The notes beneath the pieces were generated by a model. That model did no database searches. It worked only from the letters and a program-made list of their open reading frames with translations, and was not told the DNA's origin. From Euglena gracilis (Eukaryota > Euglenida > Euglenophyceae > Euglenales), in assembly GCA_039621445.1 (NCBI GenBank), contig CP154955.1, forward strand, positions 11,830,241 to 11,894,240: a stretch of 64,000 nucleotides of DNA, in the 5' to 3' direction. Made by a program: the position numbers and the translations under genes. Positions 11,780 through 20,729 of this stretch are shown piece after piece; the first letter of the stretch is position 1; the number at the start of each line of letters is the position of its first letter.

Positions 11780-14630
11780 TATATATGTACGAGCACACAA
11801 CTATATCAGAAAGGATAGATGGATGGATGTCTCTGTCTCTGTCTTTGTTTTTTTGTTTGTCTTTGTTTTTTTGTCTGTCTACCTATATGACTGTCTGTAG
11901 ATGTATGCATACTTGTATGCATCTATGTTTGCAAACCATCCCATTTAACCCCCATTTAGCCCTCCTGATAATTGCCACCAAGCCTACACCTTTGAAGGGA
12001 AGAAATTTTGGTGAAGCAAAGACAATACGTGCCAGATGATACCAGTGTGTCGAAAAGCAATGGGTGTCATCTGGCCATGCATGGGGGGTCAGCAAAAAGC
12101 CGTCACATCCCATGGATGGTCAAAAGGACACCCTTGTGGACCCCTTCTGACCACGTACTGGTGGCAGGCTCTTTTGGAAGATTGTATGGGCTCACCTGCA
12201 TTTGGATGTAATATCGGGTGATTTCGTTCCTTTTCCATATCTCTTGTTTCCTGCACGTCGCTGTTTTCGGCCCAAAGCCTCCCGGTCCTTGTTCCAAACC
12301 TTGGAACCTGATTTCCCACCACCAGCAATGCCAGGCACCGCCGCGTCGATCAGGTTGAATGCACATTGTTCCATTACATTTTAGTGCGGAAACCAATTTT
12401 TTTTATTCAACACCAATTGAGTACTGGAGTGTTGATGATGTTATGTCCAGTCTGCTATGCCATGGTGTTATGTCGAATGTGATGCAAATGGAGAAGGCAA
12501 TCAGTTTGATGCTTTGTGGCCCGAACTCAGGCAAGATAGGTGGTGTTTTTCCTGACAAAGTGCTCTTTTTTGGACACCCACGTGACAACCTTACTCTATG
12601 CTGAGATCCTCTGTGATCACCTATTTCAACGAGCAACATCAGGCAACCATCCTGAAATATTTCACTTCAAAAGGAATGCGAAATATTAGGTGCATCGTGG
12701 TTCCACAACGTTCACCCATCTCTCTCAGTGAGCGGTCAAAGCAAGCACATCACAGATTTGACCTCGGGCGGATTTGACCTCGGCGGACGTGCAGACTTCC
12801 CACTTCACTTTCTGCATTCACCATTTCATTTTCTGCATTCACCATTTCATTTTCTGCACACCTGTATATGGCTAACCATGTCATTCATGTCATCGACGGT
12901 TGTTCCTCCCAGCTTGAAATAACCCTCTGACCTGCCCCACACTCACGCATTTGGGGACCGCCCTGCAATTAGAAGCACAGAACACCTGTTCCATGCTCTC
13001 CATACATTTCCACTTTTCTCCCTTTCCCTGCTTGTTTGTCCCCCCCCCTTTTCACACCCACTCATTTTGACTCAAACCATCGTTGAATGGGATTCCCCAG
13101 CTGTACATCCGATGCCGAGCCTGCCCCACCCCGCCAACCGTCACTCTGCGGCAAGCCCAACTTCCCACCTTTCCCACCTTCCTATATATCCCCCGTGTCT
13201 TCACAGGCACCCTTTGTCAATAGCACCGTGTAAGGGTGAGCGGATGTTGAGGTTTTGCTGGCAAATCAAACCGACTGGATCTGTCAAAGCATTCGAGGCA
13301 AACGATGAGAAAGGAAACACGAGTGCTAAAACGCCCCAGCGACCTGATCCTTCTGATTCTTGCCAGCTTACTGCAATGTTGCTTTTAAGCCCTGCAAATA
13401 AAATTCAGCGCTTTCCCACCCAGCCACAGTAACATAAGAATTCATTCTCAATCAACCTCTACTGCAGAAATATTTTTCTGAGAGAATTTTCTTGTCAAAT
13501 CTGCAACCACAGGCTGCCATCCCAGAAAATACTTGTTAGTTTTTTTTGTAAATTTGAACATTTCAGTTGGCCTAGGGATGGGCAAATTTCTTCCGGTGCA
13601 TTTCTCTTTCAATCTCTTTCATCACCCACCCAATTTTTGTTTTGTCAGTTCTTTGAACCGACCCTCCCCCTTCCAGATCCCCATATCCACAGTTGGGCGG
13701 AAATCAACGGTGTAATTGTATAGCTGATGCCCCCCCGGGGGCCTGTGCACTTTGAATCCCCAACCCCCATTCCAGGGTATTAATGCAGACACAATCGCGT
13801 GCCAGGGCATCTGTCATACGGGGATGGTGTGGGTTGGGCCCTGAACACCGCCCACTCTGGCCGCCTGTAGAGTCCCCCTCGCCTCATTCCGTGGCGACTC
13901 CGTGCGATTCCCCAGACCGATGCCCCTCACTTCCTCTCGTTCCCTCCCCGCCTCGGGCTGCCTGCTGTGCCCCCCCCCCCCCCCCCAAAGGAGGAGAGTG
14001 CTTGTGCCACTGGAAGGCACCCAAATGAGGAGATGACACACGGGAGAGACACCATACCGGGGCCCCCACTCTGGAGCACATTCTCGCTCTCGAGGTTTCT
14101 TTATCTCCCCGAGATAGTTTGCCTGAATTAAATGCTTTTCGCAGCATACGAAGGCTTCTGTTTCGAACACTTGGGATTCCGAATGTCTGCCCATCAACCT
14201 TTTTTGGAGCCCATCCGGCAATTACAGTGTTTCCCTCTCCCCAGAATGCTGTGTGGTATTTTTAAGGAAAGTTTCATTTCCTCCCCCACCCCCTGTCACG
14301 GCGTCCGCCACCTTTCTGGATTTCTTTTCTGGAAATAAAAATCTTTCGGAGCCATCAAATCAATTTTTTGATTTGATGAGCTGAGTTCAATGGTTGGTCA
14401 AACTGCACCCAAACTGCTGCCCGTTTATGGTTCCGTTCCGTTCCACGCCTCATTCCATTCACAACGTGTCGTTACCCCCCCCCCCCCCCCTGTCAACGGC
14501 TCGTTGTTGCCATGTCTAGGACAGGGCACATTTTGTTTTAGCCGCTACAAGATGTTTGCCAAGCCCCTCAGCATCTCCCCCTGGGGGTTGACAAACCACA
14601 TCGAGCCCCATCCCCGTTTGTGGTTTCCCC
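11780..14630. other. long intron or intergenic stretch
   Basis: Mixed-composition sequence with no gene I can support. It includes a short tandem repeat at about 12795-12860 (TTCACCATTTCATTTTCTGCA-like 21-mers, under three copies) and a C homopolymer at 13972-13986. Confidence 0.6.
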
Positions 14631-14640
14631 GCCATCTCAG

Positions 14641-14739
14641 GAGGGCCACACGACCAGCGCGGGGGACGCCGCTGACTCCGCACCCGTCATCCCTCCTCCA
14701 CCCGGATCCAGCCCCTCTGAGGGGAGACCCGACACGCAA
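14641..14739 (+). CDS. likely internal exon, unrecognised gene 1
   Basis: The acceptor CAG ends at 14640 and a GT donor lies at 14740. It is exactly 33 codons in phase 0, including EGHTTSAGDAADSAPVIPPP. It splices in phase with the exon at 14797. Composition suggests a disordered linker. Confidence 0.55.
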
Positions 14740-14796
14740 GTTTGGGGGGAGTCCACCTCCCCGGCCACCCCCCCCCCCGAACCTTCCTTGTCCCAG

Positions 14797-14979
14797 CCCG
14801 TTGGCCACCCCCAGCCTTTCGAGTCAATTCGGCCCCCCAGAGTTACCCCCAGCCAACAGGAACCCGCTTGGCCATGGCTGGAGGTGTTGGCCGTGGGGCC
14901 AACGCGGCCCAGGCCAATGGGGTGGGGAAGAGGCGGGGAGTACATCCCCTCCATTGTCCTTGATGCGCCAAAGTTCAGG
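14797..14979 (+). CDS. likely internal exon, unrecognised gene 1
   Basis: The acceptor is CAG ending at 14796, and the strong donor GTAAGT starts at 14980. It has 61 codons in phase 0, continuous with the previous exon, and ends in GGEYIPSIVLDAPKF, which looks like a folded segment. A (GT)n microsatellite begins 20 bases into the following intron. Confidence 0.6.
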
Positions 14980-14999
14980 GTAAGTGCAGTTGACACGCG

Positions 15000-15000
15000 C

Positions 15001-15052
<52 letters not shown>

Positions 15053-15074
15053 GTGGGTGGGTGGGTGGGTGTGT

Positions 15075-15168
<94 letters not shown>
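15000..15168. repeat. (GT)n microsatellite in intron
   Basis: Nearly uninterrupted GT units with a few GGGTGG interruptions. Confidence 0.95.
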
Positions 15169-15169
<1 letters not shown>

Positions 15170-15188
15170 ATGGACCCGCCGTGTCAAG

Positions 15189-15364
15189 GATGGTGGTCCA
15201 CCGGCGGTCTCCTGTCCTGCCGCCCACCCCGGGGTACCGGCCCTGCGGCCCCTCTCCGCCTCCTGGCCCGCCACGGCACCCGCCACGGCACTGGCCCTGG
15301 ACACGGCCGGCAGCCCGTGCAGCGCCCCGCCGCCTCCGGTGTGGGATGGTTGGCCCTTCCAAAA
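15189..15364 (+). CDS. likely internal exon, unrecognised gene 1
   Basis: AG ends at 15188 and a GTGAGG donor lies at 15365. It starts in phase 0, compatible with the exon ending at 14979. The peptide is Pro/Ala-rich with [17 protein letters not shown] and PPVWDGWPFQ. Third positions are strongly GC. Confidence 0.5.
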
Positions 15365-15592
15365 GTGAGGCCGTGCCGAGGATAAGACGGGCAGCTGGGG
15401 GGAACAGAAACTGAAGGTGTTTTCTTTCTCCCCCAGATTTTACAAGCTTTGTGTTTTCACATTGTTTCTTTTGTGTTTTTGTTTTCTGATTTGTGTTTTT
15501 AATTTTTTTTGTGTTTTCTTTCCATTCCATTTCGAGGTTCCGTGCTGCGCCCCTCCCCCCCCCCCACCCGAGGCCCACCACCTACCCAACAG

Positions 15593-15781
15593 GTCGCCGC
15601 CTTCCCCCGCACCCTCCGCTGGGGCGCCCCCTACTCCCCGCCCACGCCGGAGGACATCGCGGCGGGCAACGTGCGGCTCGCCGGGCCCCACGGGGCCGGG
15701 CTGGCCCCACTACGGCCGGGGGCCACCCGCACCTACCCCCAGGGCTGGCCGTGGCAGTCCCCGGAACCCTGGGGGGGGGGG
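15593..15781 (+). CDS. likely exon, unrecognised gene 1
   Basis: An ACAG acceptor ends at 15592, and a G-tract leads to GTCAGT at 15782. The frame reads VAAFPRTLRWGAPYSPPTPE, DIAAGNVRLAGPHGAGLAPL and TRTYPQGWPWQSPEPW, the clearest coding stretch in this gene. The look is that of a beta-rich extracellular or carbohydrate-handling domain, but I recognise no family. Its phase does not match the exon at 15189 exactly, so that junction may be nonconventional. Confidence 0.6.
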
Positions 15782-15830
15782 GTCAGTGGGGGGGGGTGGG
15801 GGGGTTGGGGGGGTCGACCACCCCGCACAG

Positions 15831-15921
15831 CCCTGCCCACACTCGGCTGGACGGCACCGTGGTGACCCTCACCGGCCTGCCCGCCGGCGGCGCCGCGGTG
15901 TGGCTGTCCTCCTGCGCCTGA
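15831..15921 (+). CDS. terminal exon, unrecognised gene 1
   Basis: CAG ends at 15830. The peptide LDGTVVTLTGLPAGGAAVWL ends SSCA and TGA at 15921. All codons end in G or C except a few. This fixes the 3' end of a + strand gene whose candidate exons extend back to at least 14.6 kb and perhaps to 2.5 kb. Confidence 0.6.
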
Positions 15922-16390
15922 CCCCATTGGGGGGCTGTGTGTGTTTTTTATTATTATGGGTGAAGCCAAGCCTAGTGAAGCCATGGAATGAAGCGACAGA
16001 GAGAGTGAGCAAGCCAGTCAGATGGGACGTTGGCAGGTTTGCAGGCTGGACCCCCTTCGGCAAGGAGGGTGTGGGGGACCCCCCCCCCCATTTTCTGTCC
16101 TGTACACCCTGATTAGATGGAACCCTGGCCATATTTTGGCAAAAAAGGATCTCGCCTTCGCGAAAAATGAAAAGTTTCTGGCATCTTTAGACCTTTGTCC
16201 ATCCACCCAGAACAACGAAAAAACAGGGGCCTTTCTTTTAAATCGACCCGTGGGTAGGGTGGGAGGTCCGCCGGACCCTCCTCCCCTGTCGAGCCGAGTG
16301 GGTCCCCAGTCATTTTCTTTTGGCCTCGACGCCCCGTCACCCCATTCTTTTGGCTTGGCCCCCCCGGCAGCGCCGATCCGTTCTCATCAG

Positions 16391-16540
16391 GGTGGACCAG
16401 CGGAGGCGATCGTCGAGCCCTCCTCCGCGCCCGCCACGACCTCCCCCCCCACCCTTTCAGCGGATGCCGTCACACGTCCGCTGCTCAGGGCATCACTGAG
16501 AGATCCTGCAGCTGGGAACTTGGGGGGGGTTGAAGCATGA
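16391..16540 (+). CDS. possible exon, unrecognised gene 2
   Basis: After an ATCAG acceptor a frame reads GGPAEAIVEPSSAPATTSPP and LSADAVTRPLLRASL. Linker-like composition and several equally open frames keep confidence low. Confidence 0.3.
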   Translation, partial: GGPAEAIVEPSSAPATTSPPTLSADAVTRPLLRASLRDPAAGNLGGVEA

Positions 16541-16597
16541 AGGCGTGTGACAGGCTGGATTTGTTGGAGGTGATCTGCCTACCCCCCCCCCCCCCCC

Positions 16598-16945
16598 ATT
16601 TATACCCCCCCCCCCCCATGGAACCCCCCCCCCCCTCGGGCCGACCAACCAAACCGGGACCTATAACCCCCCCCCCCCCCGGGGAAGAAAAATGAAACCC
16701 GCCGGGTACGATTTTTTTGCCGCAAACCACCCCAAAACTGATTTTTTTGGAATTCTTTTTTGAGACCAACCATCATCAAAAATGCCATTTTTGACCAAAT
16801 TTGCCAAAAACTGCCAATTTGGGGTGGTTTCGGGGTCATTTTTGGGGGTCGGATTTTCACCAACAATTCTGGGTCCTGTAACCCCCCCCCATTCGGCCGA
16901 CCAACCAAACCGGATCCTATAAACCCCAGGCGTTTATAAGTGGGG
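16598..16945. mobile_element. TTATAACCCCC-family element, copy 1
   Basis: It is bounded by C-tract ends (TTATACCCCC on the left, GGGGGTTTTTATA on the right) with internal landmarks CGACCAACCAAACC and GCCATTTTTGACCAAATTTG. The same landmarks occur in the same order at 59289-59655, in inverted order at 17105-17440, and partly at 52890-53160. No coding capacity. Confidence 0.75.
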
Positions 16946-17104
16946 GTTTTTATATTTTTCTGTGACGTTTATGGGCTAACCTTTGTCGCTGCTTTCCGTT
17001 GCTGGCCCCCTGCGCAAGTAGTTCTGGCCCAGCCCAGATTTCACAATTTCTTTTTCGCTCCCCGGTGGGAGCGAACCCCGATGCATGTCATCGATTGAAA
17101 GCCT

Positions 17105-17440
17105 GCTTAAGGCATGGGTTTGGTTGGTCACCAGAAGGGGGGTTCAAAAGTGGGGGGTTTAAAACCCAAGGAACTGTTGCTGAAAATTTGACCCCCAAAA
17201 TCACCCCAAACCCCCCAGATTGGCAACTTTCAGCAAAATTTGTCAAGAAAAAGGCATTTTGATGACCACACAAACGTTGCCAAAAAATCAGGTTTGCAAG
17301 GTTTTGCGGCACAAAATTTGCCCCCAGCGTCTTTTCATTTCCTCCCCAGGGGGGTTCATAAGTCAAGGTTTGGTTGGTCAGCCCAGGGGGGGGGGGTTAT
17401 AATTTGAGGGGGGGTTAAAAGTGGAGGGATTTATAAGTGT
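17105..17440. mobile_element. TTATAACCCCC-family element, copy 2 (inverted)
   Basis: Contains GGTTTGGTTGGTC near both ends and a degenerate version of the internal AAATTTGTCAA-GGCATTTTGATGA block, reverse complementary to copy 1. It has diverged considerably. Confidence 0.65.
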
Positions 17441-17818
17441 CGGAATATAATGAGCCTGATAGGTAGGCTTAAATTTAATTTCAGCTTTTGGGATTTTACT
17501 CCCCAGCCGCCCAAAAAGGAAGAGCACCCCAAAATAATACTCCCCCACCTGACAGCGCAGAAGGACCAGAAGCGTGAAAGGGATCGCTTTGAAATTCACC
17601 AAACGTCTGGATTCATGGGACAAAAATGATACAAATCAGCGTTTTTGGAAGAGCCAAGACCAGAAAATGATGCAGAATCTAATGCACCTCCTCAAACATT
17701 GCACAAAGTGTCGAAGGTGCCCCTCCTTTCACCAATGCTCTGAAGTCGACCCCGCGGATGCAATATCAGTGAGAGGCCTTTTCTGCCAAAGTCCCGGAGA
17801 AAGTTGCCTCCAGAATGG

Positions 17819-17826
17819 ATCTGACG
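17819..17826 (+). repeat. left target-site duplication ATCTGACG of hAT element
   Basis: The 8 bp ATCTGACG abuts the left terminal inverted repeat and recurs exactly at 19037-19044. An 8 bp duplication is characteristic of the hAT superfamily. Confidence 0.93.
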
Positions 17827-17850
17827 CAGACATTCAGTTAGTGTGTTCAC
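17827..17850 (+). repeat. left terminal inverted repeat of hAT element
   Basis: Begins CAGACATTCAGTTAG and is matched by the inverted sequence at 19013-19036 with a single mismatch at position 11. Confidence 0.93.
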
Positions 17851-17985
17851 CAAAAAAAAAATTTGTGTATCATGTGTATCACCAAAAAAAAATTTGTGTT
17901 TCACCTATGTTCACCAAAAAAAAATTGTGTTCACCAATGTTCACCAAAAAAAAATTTGTGTTCACCTGTGTTCACCAAAAACGTC
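17846..17985 (+). repeat. left subterminal repeats of hAT element
   Basis: Tandem GTTCACCAAAAAAAAATTTG-like units with spacing of roughly 30 bp. Similar units lie at 18880-19005. Confidence 0.85.
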
Positions 17986-18065
17986 GTACAAGTTGAACAA
18001 GTTGAACAAGTCGAACAAGTTGAAATTGAAACCGTGTCAACAATATATTTTCCCTTCTCTCAGAC

Positions 18066-18875
18066 ATGCAATCTTCTTTTGTTGTTTCGCAACGGCCGGA
18101 TGATGCGGTAGAGGGCAACGAGAGCAGCGGTGGGTCTGCCACGGCCCTTGGAGGGTCATCGCCAGACACCGGGTCTCCTCGTGGGAAAAAAATGAAAGTG
18201 GTTTTGCCAACACGGAAGGGAAATCGACATTGTTTCCGACATGAATGGAAAAACGGCCGAGATTGGTTGAGGTTTGACCCTGCTCTTGGAATGTGGTGTG
18301 CCATTTGTCACCAATTCCGACAGAACCCCAAAGTGTCTGGCTCGGGCAAGAAGAAGAATGCTCTCGCAATGCCATCAAAAATATTCCTCTTTCGAAATGT
18401 GTCGAACCATGAGGAAGGCACATACCATATTGCAGCAAAAGGGATGTTGAATCGTTTGAAGAGCCCTTTGTCCCAATCTTTGATTGAGCTTCCCAGCGCA
18501 GCAATTCCTCAAGCAAAGGTTCTGTTCCGCACAGTCCTTTTGATGGCCAAGCAGGGATTTGCCTACGGCAAGCTGAGCTCTCTGCTGCAGCTTCAAAAAG
18601 CCAATGGGGTGTCGTACGATTTGCGCTACGCTTCCAAGTACACCCCAGTGGTTTTGAAGTTTTTGGCAATCGCCTCCAGGGACCATTTCCGCCTGGCATG
18701 GTCCTTGTCGACCGCACGGGCCATCATGCTGGACGAGGTGAAGGAGGCCGGACGCCAATGGGTCTCTGTTACAGCCCGTTTTTTCTCCAGCAATGAATTC
18801 CACAATTGTGTTGTCGGGGTCCAAGAATTGCCAGGGGAGGGACGTGATTCTAATGCAGTTCACAAAAAATATTCT
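18066..18875 (+). CDS. truncated hAT transposase-like protein with TTF-type zinc finger
   Basis: ATG at 18066. An acidic, Ser-rich start precedes a basic stretch (RGKKMKVVLPTRKG), then HEWKNGRDWLRFDP, then a C-x2-C pair (MWCAICHQF) and an H-x5-H pair (SNHEEGTYH), spaced as in the TTF-type zinc finger of ZNF862/KIAA1586-like domesticated hAT proteins. The next 90 residues (FAYGKLSSLLQLQKANGV onward) fit the linker of that family. MLDEVKEAGRQWVSVTARFF probably holds the first catalytic Asp. The frame then reads into the right subterminal repeats and stops at 19016, so most of the RNase H-like domain and the C-terminal dimerisation region are missing. It may bind element ends but should not transpose. 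Confidence 0.75.
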
Positions 18876-18879
18876 CACC

Positions 18880-19005
18880 TGTGTTCACCAAAAAAAATTT
18901 GTGTTCACCTGTGTTCACCAAAAAAAAAATGGGTATCACGTGTGTTCACCAAAAAAAAAATTGTGTATCACCTGTGTTCACCAAAAAAAAATTTGTGTTC
19001 ACAAT
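18880..19005 (+). repeat. right subterminal repeats of hAT element
   Basis: Four to five GTTCACC-A-tract units in the same orientation as the left cluster. Confidence 0.85.
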
Positions 19006-19012
19006 CGGATTT

Positions 19013-19036
19013 GTGAACACACTAAATGAATGTCTG
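19013..19036 (-). repeat. right terminal inverted repeat of hAT element
   Basis: Reverse complement begins CAGACATTCATTTAG and matches the left end at 23 of 24 positions. Confidence 0.93.
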
Positions 19037-19044
19037 ATCTGACG
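19037..19044 (+). repeat. right target-site duplication ATCTGACG
   Basis: Exact copy of 17819-17826. Confidence 0.93.
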
Positions 19045-20640
19045 TGGAATCCCAAGGGTTGGCCCATTCAAAGAATACATCCCAAACAAAGTATCAAATT
19101 AAGCTTCTGAACGTGCAAAAAACACCATGCCAGTTTTTGTTTTGTTGTTTTTATTTATTATTTCATCATTTCATTCTTTTATTTGCTTGTTTGCTTGTTT
19201 GCTTATGATTTCATGATTTTCCACAGTACCATTGAAATCGAGGTCGCCTGCACCCCCCTCCCCCAACCTCGCCCAACCAGGCCTCTCTCATCGCTACATT
19301 TCATATGGCAGCTCCACTGTGACGCCTCACACAGGCTTTATTTGGGACTGCCCGCAGTCCTTGGCTGAGCGGGTGGGTGGGTGGGTGGGTGGGTGGCGGA
19401 GTCCTCCCCTCTTACAGCGCGCGGGGGGGGGGGGTGCAGCATTTTTTTTTTACTCCAAATTTGCGTAATCATGTGGTAATTATGCAGTGATTGTGTGGGA
19501 TCATGCGGTCCGCAATTCCCTGCTCCGATAGGACCCTGAGAGTGTCTCAGGCATGACGATTTCCCAGGGCCCCTGGGTTTGGCGCTGTCCATGTTATAAT
19601 AGAATGTCAGGGTCCCTGGTACCGGCCGATCTGTTGGGGTCAAGGTCCATTTATTTTCCCTTGAAATGCCCTCCTGGCCAAGCTAAATCTGACATCACAA
19701 GACATTGTCAAGGTCCTTGGTACTGGCCGACCTGCCAGGGAGGTCCTGGAAAAAAACATTTGGCTTGAACCTTTTTGACTGTGCTCCGTGGATTTGTTCT
19801 GATGGGGGGAATCGGCCTTTTTGTTCGGGAACCCTCACTTCCTTTCTGGCGGCGGGCAGCTTCAGTCTCTCCCTCCCCGAGATCGAAGGTGCCTCCGCAC
19901 CTGTTTTTTGGGGGGGTTCGGACCAAGGACCACAGTCTACCCAGCCCTCCATGATGAAGGTCCAAAATGCTTTCTCAACCTCCTTTGCAACAACTTTGTC
20001 ATTCTGGGAGGTTGAGAAAGTTCCCGGGAGAGAAGGTCCTCTGAAATGGGGGCTTGGCCATGGAGGCAAGCACCTCCAGTGACAACTCCCAACAAATCTC
20101 AACAAACAAATACTGACAACGGCATCCAACCACCAAGAGGGAGGTTCATAGGGGGGGGGGTCGGCACCATACCATCCCCCAAGGTGTGTCCAACCCCACC
20201 CCCTGGGGGGTGACTGACTGGTTTTGGACCCTGGACCCCGCTCACCGGGGGGTGTGGTCAGCCTGGACTGCCCGAAGGGGTGAGGTTATTTTCCACTTTC
20301 AAAAAAAACCAGTCACCCACTCCCCCCCCCCCCCCCCGGGGGGTCGGTCAATTTGGCCACTTCGCCAAAATGACTCAAAATGAATGGATGTCGGCCAACC
20401 TTTCAAAAACTTTCCGACGCCGTCAGCACGGAGTGGCCACTGTTTTGCCTGCAGCCTTCAAACGAATTTGCCCCGAGGCGGCCCAATCTTGTCCCATGCC
20501 CCCCAAAAAGATTTCCCCCAAGTTTGCATTCCTTCGTTTTATTTTTTGCTTAATGCTAAAAACCTCACACGGGGGGGGTCGGCAAGCACTGGTCTGGTCG
20601 GCCCTTGCAGCCTGCCCCCACCCCATGGGGACCGTTCCCC
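19045..20640. other. intron-like region with dispersed repeat fragments
   Basis: Contains a GGGT tandem (19370-19397), a fragment of the AACTGTCAGGGTC repeat family (19590-19740) and a fragment of the GTGACTGACTGGTTTT family (20208-20345). An open frame at 19705-20080 has no family resemblance and I do not call it. Confidence 0.5.
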
Positions 20641-20642
20641 AG

Positions 20643-20729
20643 GGCCGGGCCGGAGCCGCGGACCCACCGGGCCAGGCAGCGGCGCTCTACCGGCCGGCAG
20701 CCAGTCCCCGCCTCTCCCGCCTGTACTGA
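20643..20729 (+). CDS. likely terminal exon, unrecognised gene 2
   Basis: CCCCAG ends at 20642. Twenty-eight codons, nearly all ending in G or C, include AADPPGQAAALYRPAASPRL and end LSRLY with TGA at 20729. The splice acceptor plus the stop in a strongly biased frame support a 3' terminal exon. Upstream exons of the same gene are not secure. Confidence 0.5.
   Translation, partial: GRAGAADPPGQAAALYRPAASPRLSRLY

Larger units (their letters stand above)
17827..19036 (+). mobile_element. hAT-superfamily DNA transposon, 1210 bp, internally truncated
   Basis: Terminal inverted repeats of 24 bp (17827-17850 and 19013-19036) match at 23 positions and begin CAGACATTCA. They are flanked by the 8 bp direct repeat ATCTGACG. 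Inside each end is a cluster of four to five GTTCACC-A9-TTTGTG repeats in direct orientation, like the subterminal transposase-binding repeats of hAT elements. The body carries the N-terminal part of a transposase-like ORF but no room for the full catalytic domain, so this is a non-autonomous deletion derivative. The intact ends and perfect target duplication suggest relatively recent insertion. Confidence 0.93.

Noticed and set aside
17574-17826. Open frame running into the left end of the hAT element
   Set aside because: Composition is ordinary and no family fits. The frame continues only into the transposon repeats, so there is no independent support.
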